A stretch of DNA of 64,000 nt, taken from contig JAJDAG010000098.1 of assembly GCA_029262005.1 (NCBI GenBank), positions 1 to 64,000 of the forward strand, given 5' to 3'. The position numbers and the translations under genes are program-made. The notes beneath the pieces were generated by a model. The model made no database searches. It was not told where the DNA came from and was given only the letters and a program-made list of their open reading frames with translations. The stretch comes from Candidatus Zhuqueibacterota bacterium. Its GTDB lineage: Bacteria > Zhuqueibacterota > Zhuqueibacteria > Oceanimicrobiales > Oceanimicrobiaceae. Below are positions 33,767 to 39,990 of this stretch, piece after piece. The number at the start of each line of letters is the position of its first letter. The stretch's first letter is position 1.

Positions 33767-34396
33767 ATGAGAAAAATACTTGCTTTTATAACGCTGTTAG
33801 TCTTGCTTCTCGCTAGTTTGTCGTTTGTAGGATGCTACGGTCTTACAGCGAATCCGCGCTACACATCTTCTGACGATGAGGAAGATAGTGATGAAGAAAA
33901 CGGCGATGAAGATGCAAGATGGAACAGAGAAAGGCGTGCGCGCCGTCCATTCGAACGGCCGGAAAGAGAAGAACAACAGGCGGCGCGAAGTGATAACAAG
34001 CGCTTTGTCATTCTTTTGCAAAATCAAATAAACGCCTATATGGGCGTGCCATATCGATTGGGCGGAACAAGCAAATCTGGAATGGACTGTTCGGGTTTTG
34101 TCAGTGTTGTTTTCAGGAAAGCAGTTGATTTCAGTCTGCCGCACAGTGCAAAAAAAATGTTCAGTTTGGGGACGGTCACACCCAGGCAAAATTTGATTTA
34201 TGGCGATCTTGTATTTTTTGAAAACATTGCTAATAGAGGGATTTCTCACGTTGGGATCTATATTGGTGAAGGCAAATTCGCCCATGCCAGCACTCGCAGG
34301 GGTGTCACTGTGTCCAGATTGGCAGAATCTTATTATAAACAACGCTACATGGGCGCAAAACGTGTTTTTACAATTAAGTCCACAGTTAAACTCTAA
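33767..34396 (+). CDS. NlpC/P60 family lipoprotein endopeptidase, 209 aa
   Basis: The signal peptide ends FVGC (lipobox-like, Cys23). A low-complexity acidic and then Arg-rich linker runs from about residue 32 to 75. The NlpC/P60 papain-like domain has the catalytic Cys in GMDCSGF, the His in GISHVGIYIG and a third polar residue in FAHASTR. It probably cleaves peptidoglycan stem peptides (gamma-D-Glu to diamino acid bond). It starts one base after the LarA-like gene stop and 12 bp before the RlmD-like gene, so the three are likely co-transcribed. Confidence 0.88.
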   Translation: MRKILAFITLLVLLLASLSFVGCYGLTANPRYTSSDDEEDSDEENGDEDARWNRERRARRPFERPEREEQQAARSDNKRFVILLQNQINAYMGVPYRLGGTSKSGMDCSGFVSVVFRKAVDFSLPHSAKKMFSLGTVTPRQNLIYGDLVFFENIANRGISHVGIYIGEGKFAHASTRRGVTVSRLAESYYKQRYMGAKRVFTIKSTVKL

Positions 34397-34408
34397 ACGA
34401 AAGCAGGA

Positions 34409-35839
34409 ATGGCAGAAATTTCTCTTGTAAAAAAAGGCGCTCAGTTAGAATTGGAGATTGAAAGATTGGTGTTCGGTGGCCGAGGTCTCGCGCATCATGA
34501 CGGCTTTGTAGTCTTTGTCGACGGTACTTTGCCTGGTCAAAAAGTGAGTGCACGCGTTGTAAAAAAGCGTAAGGGATACGCTGAGGCCAGAGTGGAGAGT
34601 ATCTTGCGACGAAGTGCCAGGCAAGTTGAACCCCAATGCGTGCATTTTGGTGAATGTGGTGGCTGCAGGTTTCAACACTATGCTTACGAGGCTCAGCTTG
34701 CGGCCAAACTTGGCCAAGTCGTAGAAAGCCTGGAGCATATCGGTGGATTTTCAAACCCGCCGGTTTTACCTGTTCTGGGCTCACCAGAGCCATTTTACTA
34801 CCGCAATAAAATGGAATATTCATTTGGCCGCCAGCGTTGGCTATGCCGTGAAGAAATTGAGAATGACCAACTTGCAAAACCAAAAGATTTTGCGCTTGGT
34901 TTGCATGTTCGCGGACGATTTGATAAGATACTTGATCTCGACACCTGCTACTTACAGTCACAGCTTAGTGTCGATATTCTTAACTTTGTTCGCGATTTTG
35001 CCAAAGAGAGTGGTGAACATCCTTACACAACAGTTGACCACACCGGGTATTGGCGACATCTGGTCGTGCGGGATGCAAAGCAAACCGGCGATCTGTTGGT
35101 TAATGTCGTTACGGCTGATCACAAAGATCATGATTTGCTGGTCGGCGTTTTGGCAAAAAAACTTTTACAAGCATTTCCTCAGATTACGACGCTTGTACAT
35201 AATATAAATCGTAGAAAGGCACAGGTGGCTATCGGCGATTCGGAGCGGATTATTTACGGCCCGGGAACAATCACTGAGAAAATCGGTGACTGCACATATC
35301 AGATTTCTGCAAATTCATTTTTTCAAACGAACTCTTTAGGCGCCAAGATACTATATGACAAGGTACTTGACTTTGCCGGCTTTGGTGAGAATGATCTGGT
35401 ATTTGACTTGTATGCCGGTGCCGGCACGATTTCCATATATGCTGCCAGACGCGTCAGGCAGGTTGTCGGTTTTGAGATAGTCACCGACGCGATCAAAGAC
35501 GCGCAAATGAATTGCGGGCTCAATGAGGTTACCAATTGCTCTTTTGTAGCTGGCGACCTGAAATCGTCATTGGTCGCAAAAGAGGCTGTTGCAGCCTATG
35601 GTACCCCGGATGTCCTGCTCATCGATCCACCAAGAGCGGGTATGCATCCCGATGTTTTAAATCAGGTGCAAATTTTGGCACCAGGACGCATTGTCTATAT
35701 CTCTTGTAATCCGACGACATTTGCCCGTGATGTGCAAATATTGTGCGACACAAAATACGAGTTGGCTCAAGTGCAACCGGTGGATATGTTTCCAATGACC
35801 CCGCATATTGAGTTAGTTAGCCTGTTAAACCGGTGTTAG
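34409..35839 (+). CDS. rlmD: 23S rRNA (uracil-C5)-methyltransferase RlmD/TrmA family, 476 aa
   Basis: Residues 1-65 form a TRAM domain (RNA binding). CVHFGECGGCRFQHY plus a later Cys (LDTCYLQ) match the 4Fe-4S site of RumA-type enzymes. The SAM site is DLYAGAGTISIYAA, and the catalytic Cys lies in ISCNPTTFARD after DPPRAGMHP. The family places m5U in 23S rRNA or tRNA; RlmD and RlmCD types cannot be told apart here, so the gene symbol is approximate. The length is typical. Confidence 0.9.
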   Translation: MAEISLVKKGAQLELEIERLVFGGRGLAHHDGFVVFVDGTLPGQKVSARVVKKRKGYAEARVESILRRSARQVEPQCVHFGECGGCRFQHYAYEAQLAAKLGQVVESLEHIGGFSNPPVLPVLGSPEPFYYRNKMEYSFGRQRWLCREEIENDQLAKPKDFALGLHVRGRFDKILDLDTCYLQSQLSVDILNFVRDFAKESGEHPYTTVDHTGYWRHLVVRDAKQTGDLLVNVVTADHKDHDLLVGVLAKKLLQAFPQITTLVHNINRRKAQVAIGDSERIIYGPGTITEKIGDCTYQISANSFFQTNSLGAKILYDKVLDFAGFGENDLVFDLYAGAGTISIYAARRVRQVVGFEIVTDAIKDAQMNCGLNEVTNCSFVAGDLKSSLVAKEAVAAYGTPDVLLIDPPRAGMHPDVLNQVQILAPGRIVYISCNPTTFARDVQILCDTKYELAQVQPVDMFPMTPHIELVSLLNRC

Positions 35840-36157
35840 TATCCTGTGGCAACTTAGACCTTGGTGGTTAAAATTATTGATAAGAAAAAATACAATTGCT
35901 AACCTGAATTATGCATCAGCCACAGAGACACAGAGTAAAAAAAATGAGGTTAGAGTTTAAGAAAAATGAGAATGGCCAGTTTCTCTTAAAAGCTATCTTT
36001 AATGATAGCAGTTATTGTAAGTTCTGTATTCTCAACGTGCTCTGTATCTCTGTGGCAAAATTCATGAATAACGCAGGCTAATTTAAGTTTATTATTCTGG
36101 ACTTTTTTTGTAAACGCGGAGGCCAATCTGCAAAAGTGGATTACACTTATGTAATTG
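35840..36157. other. Intergenic region largely made of a MITE-like repeat
   Basis: It holds the inverted-repeat element at 35898-36082 and, at its right end, the promoter of the peptide gene. No gene was seen. Confidence 0.6.
35898..36082. repeat. MITE-like element with imperfect terminal inverted repeats
   Basis: GCTAACCTGAATTATGCAT at 35898-35916 is an imperfect inverse of ATGAATAACGCAGGCTAAT at 36064-36082, and the inner arms CCACAGAGACACAGAG (35920-35935) and CTCTGTATCTCTGTGG (36040-36055) match with one mismatch. A fragment of the right end (TGAATAATGCAGG) recurs at 56282-56294. The CACAGAGACACAGAG type of hairpin is common between genes in environmental bacteria. Confidence 0.65.
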
Positions 36158-36186
36158 TTGACTTTTATATACTAGTATAGTAATAT
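36158..36186 (+). promoter_or_regulatory. Promoter of the repeat-peptide gene, with a central palindrome
   Basis: TTGACT (36158-36163) and TAATAT (36181-36186) are 17 bp apart, close to the sigma-70 consensus. The spacer contains the perfect 12-bp palindrome TATACTAGTATA (36168-36179), placed where a repressor or activator dimer could act. The predicted start of the RNA is about 36192. Confidence 0.7.
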
Positions 36187-36191
36187 AACAG

Positions 36192-36527
36192 TGACCCGAA
36201 CAGTTTTTTTCTTGCCTTACTTAATTACTTTAGGAGAATGTAAGATGAAGAACAAACTGTTCGCCGCCGCTGTTGCAATTGTAGTATATAGTCTTTTTGC
36301 TGTGGGCTTCACAATGGCTGACAACTCAGGTCAGATTTCCCGAGGATTAACCAGGATGGGCTTGACAAGCGTAGAGGGTGAGTTTCAAGGCGCTGCCGGT
36401 AAATTAATCGATCCAATGCCTTTGCCGAGAAAACCCAAGCTAATCGATCCAATGCCGCTGCCGAGAAAGCCCAAGTGAAGAAACCATTTTTAACGAGTAT
36501 TAAATCACATTAAAGCTGTTCGGGTCA
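36192..36527 (+). promoter_or_regulatory. Long-range inverted repeat enclosing the peptide gene
   Basis: TGACCCGAACAG (36192-36203) is exactly complementary to CTGTTCGGGTCA (36516-36527); with a G-U and three A-U pairs the RNA stem could extend to 16 bp (36192-36207 with 36512-36527). The left arm is at the predicted 5' end of the transcript and the right arm ends two bases before the start codon of the membrane-protein gene at 36530, so pairing could mask that start. Confidence 0.55.
36245..36478 (+). CDS. Exported peptide precursor with two identical 12-residue repeats, 77 aa
   Basis: The start is ATG 36245 with AGGAG 10 bases upstream; an in-frame GTG at 36191 lies at the predicted transcript start and is unlikely. 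Residues 1-25 are a clear signal peptide (MKNKLFAAAVAIVVYSLFAV, then GFTMA). After a 28-residue linker rich in Gly and Arg, residues 54-65 and 66-77 are the same sequence, LIDPMPLPRKPK. The two 36-bp units differ at four positions, all synonymous, which indicates selection on the peptide. Lys residues bound each unit, so a trypsin-like protease could release them. I know no such family; a signalling or antimicrobial peptide is an inference from the layout and from the genes that follow. Confidence 0.8.
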   Translation: MKNKLFAAAVAIVVYSLFAVGFTMADNSGQISRGLTRMGLTSVEGEFQGAAGKLIDPMPLPRKPKLIDPMPLPRKPK

Positions 36528-36529
36528 AT

Positions 36530-37609
36530 ATGTATCCAAGTATTCATTTCAAAATTCTTAATCTCACTTTATTGTTTGTTTTTTTCCTGAGTGTCATTGC
36601 ATACCTGCCTCACCAGAAGGTGCCTGTTTTGTCCTGGACCAACAATTGCCTGTACTTCCTTATGTTCTTGCAGTGTGTTTTTATATATCGTAAAGAAACC
36701 AATAACCGGGATATCTTTTTTAACATTGGTTTGCTGTGTTTTTTCTATTCGTTCAGCTTCGTCAACGTGTTCATAGGCGATGGTTACTTGCTTGGCAACG
36801 ATTTTTTGAGCTTTTACCTTTGTCAATATAGGACAATTTTGTTGAGTTTTCTTCTTGGGTTGTCTGTTCTTTACATCTGCGTAAAGTATATGGTTGCTAC
36901 TCTAAGCAAGCGGTATGTTTACTTGATTACGTTTGCCTGTATTGTTCCAGCACTGATTTGGTCTTTTTATCCGTTTTTTGTTGACAAAGATTACTTGCTG
37001 ACTTTGCCAGATTACACGGAACTATTCAAAAGTGTTTTTGTTTTTACCTTACTTTCATTTGTCGCAACCTGTGTTTATGGGATTTATTTGTATAAGAAGC
37101 AGAAGTCTCTGGGTGAACACATTAATTCTCTCATGGTCTGTTTTTTTATCATGACACTTCTCGATCTCACGGACTCGTTTGGGTACGTTTACAAAATTAA
37201 ATTATTTTCAATCAGCCAGTATGTTCTTTTGGCGATACTTAGCTTTTTTATAATAACTCTTTTTCGCAAACTCAATTATGTTTATTCTGAGTTTGGCCAA
37301 TTCTATGAAAGCCTCGTCGTTTCCGGAAACAAATATGGTGTGCCGATCAAGCGTAAAAAAGATATTGTTATTAGTCCGTTCCTGAGATTTTTCGAGACTT
37401 ACTTTCACCATCGCAGGAACATTCTTGGGCTAATCGCCTTGATTTTGGTTGTGTGGATAAATTTTTTGCATGTTTCCACTTTTCTCAAACTGAACCTTGT
37501 TGTTGCTTTTACTGCTTTCTTAATTCTATCTGGTTATATGCTCGCTTTGCTACACAAGAGAATGAGCAAGGACAACCTCTTGAGCCTGAAGCAGCACACA
37601 GATTACTAA
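36530..37609 (+). CDS. Ten-helix membrane protein, possible peptide sensor, 359 aa
   Basis: About ten hydrophobic segments are visible: eight in residues 8-243, an intracellular or extracellular polar stretch (245-293, with VPIKRKKDIV), then two more at about 295-340. There is no kinase, cyclase or transporter motif that I recognise. The gene starts 51 bp after the peptide precursor with no terminator between, and its start codon is within the arm of an inverted repeat. A sensor or exporter of the peptide is a plausible role but not shown by the sequence. The next gene starts 29 bp downstream. Confidence 0.7.
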   Translation: MYPSIHFKILNLTLLFVFFLSVIAYLPHQKVPVLSWTNNCLYFLMFLQCVFIYRKETNNRDIFFNIGLLCFFYSFSFVNVFIGDGYLLGNDFLSFYLCQYRTILLSFLLGLSVLYICVKYMVATLSKRYVYLITFACIVPALIWSFYPFFVDKDYLLTLPDYTELFKSVFVFTLLSFVATCVYGIYLYKKQKSLGEHINSLMVCFFIMTLLDLTDSFGYVYKIKLFSISQYVLLAILSFFIITLFRKLNYVYSEFGQFYESLVVSGNKYGVPIKRKKDIVISPFLRFFETYFHHRRNILGLIALILVVWINFLHVSTFLKLNLVVAFTAFLILSGYMLALLHKRMSKDNLLSLKQHTDY

Positions 37610-37638
37610 ACATATTCTGGATTTCTAAGAGCACTTTA

Positions 37639-38610
37639 ATGTCCATGGAACGGTCTACGAGTCACCCCCTGACAACCTTTAAAATTACTGGTTCCAGCCA
37701 AGAAACAAAACGTATTCAACGCGCAGTCCGTAAGTTTGCCAAAGATGAAAAAAATATTCTTCTTGTAGGCGATGTTGGAACCGGAAAAAAACATGTTGCC
37801 CGGACGATACATCACCTGAGTAATCGACAGGACAAAGCATTTGTTGTTTTGAACTGTTCGGCCCTGGGATATACGATCGATAGAATCGCATTGCTGGGAG
37901 AGGAGCAGGAAACAGGCGGGGGAATCAAAAAAAAACTCGGGTTGCTGGAAAAAGCAAATGGAGGTGTTCTTTTTCTTGATAATCTGCTCGAAACCCCTGC
38001 TGCTTTTCAAGTTTTACTCTTGCAAATATTACAGAAACTTACGTTCAGACGGGAAGGTGGACGTCAAAACGTTGCGTTGGACATTCGCGTGATTTCCTCT
38101 GCGGTACAAAAATTGGATACTAATGCTGGGGAAGAGCGATTCAGAAAAGAGCTGTATTTTTTACTCAATCCGCTTTCCATTATGATTCCGACTCTGAAGG
38201 AGCGAGTGCAGGATACCCCTGAGCTACTGCTTTTCTTTTTGAGATCATACTGTTTTAAGAATCAGCTCGAAATACCGGCAGTGCCCGCAGAAATTTTTGG
38301 CTCTATGATGGAACATGAGTGGAAAGGTAACATCCGAGAACTGAAGGATTGCGTTGAGCATTTAACCATGATGTCACCGCCGGCTGAGCTTTCAATAAAA
38401 TACCTGCCTTTTGAAATCAAGCGCCACCCTCTGGACAGTCTCGATATTAAAGATTTGAATACAGTTGTGGCTGAAGTTGAGACATATATGCTCAATAAAG
38501 CACTTACCAAGTTTACCGGGAATCAAGTCAAAGCAGCAAAATTGCTTGGCATTCCCGAGGCGACTTTGCGCTTTAAGATTCGAAAATACTCAATCCCGAA
38601 ACACCGCTAA
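37639..38610 (+). CDS. AAA+ enhancer-binding-like regulator without GAFTGA, 323 aa
   Basis: I start at ATG 37639 because the open frame upstream overlaps the membrane-protein gene. The Walker A is GDVGTGKKHVAR (usually GESGTGKE), Walker B is VLFLDNL (the usual Asp-Glu is Asp-Asn), the sensor region RFRKELYFLLNPLSI and LKERVQDTPELLLFFL are typical of NtrC-type proteins, and a Fis-type helix-turn-helix ends the protein (GNQVKAAKLLGIPEATLRFK). The sigma-54 contact loop GAFTGA is missing: the region reads GEEQETGGGIKKK. There is no N-terminal receiver domain. It may therefore bind DNA and nucleotide but not activate sigma-54 polymerase. Confidence 0.8.
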   Translation: MSMERSTSHPLTTFKITGSSQETKRIQRAVRKFAKDEKNILLVGDVGTGKKHVARTIHHLSNRQDKAFVVLNCSALGYTIDRIALLGEEQETGGGIKKKLGLLEKANGGVLFLDNLLETPAAFQVLLLQILQKLTFRREGGRQNVALDIRVISSAVQKLDTNAGEERFRKELYFLLNPLSIMIPTLKERVQDTPELLLFFLRSYCFKNQLEIPAVPAEIFGSMMEHEWKGNIRELKDCVEHLTMMSPPAELSIKYLPFEIKRHPLDSLDIKDLNTVVAEVETYMLNKALTKFTGNQVKAAKLLGIPEATLRFKIRKYSIPKHR

Positions 38611-38857
38611 GCTGCAACCATCCTATTTTGCTTGGCTTCTCAACGCCCTCCATTTCACTATCAGGAAAACTTTTTCTTCTCCGGACCACAAAAACAAACT
38701 CACGGAATCTTTATTCTCTCAGGTACGAACGCGCAAAGCATCAACAACAGCCGTTCGCGTTTCGCATGTCTTTGGCGCCTCAAGTGAACATTATTGACAA
38801 CCGATAATGAGTTGGACGATACAAATCCAAAATTTAATTTCACTTGAGGATAAGTTT

Positions 38858-39328
38858 ATGCAAAATGTTATGATTGTTGATGACGAAGAAGATATTGTTA
38901 GCCTGATGTCCGAAACACTTAGCCTGTGGGGCTACAATCCTGTATGTGCAAAGGACGGTGAGGAGGCTTTGGATAGATTTCAGGAAACACCCATTGATCT
39001 TGTTATAACCGATCTCAAGCTTCCGAAGATGGACGGGGTTGAGTTGTTATATAGAATCAAGGATATTGATGAAGAAGCTGAGGTGATCGTCTTTACCGGA
39101 TACCCGGAAGTGAATTCAGCAATCGGCGCAATGAAAAACGGTGCATTTGACTACCTTACCAAACCCGTAGATCTTTCAGAATTGAAGCTAAAGGTGGAAC
39201 GTGGGTTGGAAAAAAAGAACTTAGGTAAAAGTGTCAAGACTTTGAAAGGCCTGAATTGGGCAATGGTTGTCTCGATACCGCTTTGGCTGGGGTTAGGAAT
39301 CCTGCTCGCCTATGTGCTCAAAATGTAA
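38858..39328 (+). CDS. Response regulator with C-terminal membrane helix, 156 aa
   Basis: The start ATG 38858 has TTGAGGA 7 bases upstream. Residues 1-118 form a CheY-like receiver domain: acidic pocket VDDEED, phospho-acceptor Asp in ITDLKLPKMDG, Thr in VFTGYPE, Lys in YLTKPVDL. Instead of an output domain it has a short basic linker (GLEKKNLGKSVKTLKG) and one hydrophobic helix at the end (WAMVVSIPLWLGLGILLAYV). It should thus be tethered to the inner membrane, facing the cytoplasm. It is the last gene of the peptide locus, 247 bp after the AAA+ gene. Confidence 0.85.
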   Translation: MQNVMIVDDEEDIVSLMSETLSLWGYNPVCAKDGEEALDRFQETPIDLVITDLKLPKMDGVELLYRIKDIDEEAEVIVFTGYPEVNSAIGAMKNGAFDYLTKPVDLSELKLKVERGLEKKNLGKSVKTLKGLNWAMVVSIPLWLGLGILLAYVLKM

Positions 39329-39345
39329 ATAAAAGCGACCATCTG

Positions 39346-39990
39346 TCAATAACTTGACGCCGTTTTTTGGGGGAAAACAAAAATTAGAATTGAGCCGGCA
39401 AGAAAGCCACCGATGTGGGCCCAGAATGCCACTCCGCCTCCTTCCATACCAATTGAGTCCAATCCAGCAAACAACTGCATGACAAACCAGAATCCAAGGA
39501 CGATGAGTGCCGGAATTGGACGTATGGTAAAGAAAAAGAAAATCGGAATGACGACGATGACCCGTGCCCGCGGGTATTTTACTAAATAAGCTCCCAGAAC
39601 ACCAGCGATTGCTCCGCTTGCCCCCACCATCGGCACGTCCACGGCACCGCCAAGCAAGATGTGTCCCAACACGGCGACCAAACCGCAGAGAAAATAGAAG
39701 GCGACAAATTGGATGTGGCCGAGGTAGTGTTCAATATTGTCTCCAAAAATCCAGAGGTAGAGCATGTTGCCAATAATATGCATGAAGCCGCCATGCAAAA
39801 ACATGGAGGTGAAGAGTGTTTCCAATCGTTGTCCATGCAAAATTGATGATGGAACTGCTCCAAATCGACTGATTACATGCGCGAATCCATATTTCAGTTC
39901 GAGACCGAAGACAATAATATTGATGGCAATGAATACGATTGTGAAAATCGGTGTAGAAGTTCGAGGATTGTCATCTTTTAGCGGAATCAT
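39346..39990 (-). CDS. Rhomboid-family intramembrane serine protease, 214 aa
   Basis: Six helices are visible. The catalytic Ser lies in GASGAIAGVLGAY and the His in FWAHIGGFLAG; the HGGFMHIIGNMLYLWIFG segment has the conserved His and Asn of the second helix. It cleaves single-pass membrane substrates near the outer face of the inner membrane. Its gene converges on the peptide signalling locus and overlaps the M23 gene by 4 bp, so it is the last gene of the 48611-39346 minus-strand cluster. Processing of the membrane-tethered response regulator or of the peptide is only a speculation. Confidence 0.92.
   Translation of the reverse strand: MIPLKDDNPRTSTPIFTIVFIAINIIVFGLELKYGFAHVISRFGAVPSSILHGQRLETLFTSMFLHGGFMHIIGNMLYLWIFGDNIEHYLGHIQFVAFYFLCGLVAVLGHILLGGAVDVPMVGASGAIAGVLGAYLVKYPRARVIVVIPIFFFFTIRPIPALIVLGFWFVMQLFAGLDSIGMEGGGVAFWAHIGGFLAGSILIFVFPQKTASSY

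Noticed and set aside
37453-37638. Upstream extension of the AAA+ regulator gene
   Set aside because: It is a shadow of the 3' end of the membrane-protein gene.
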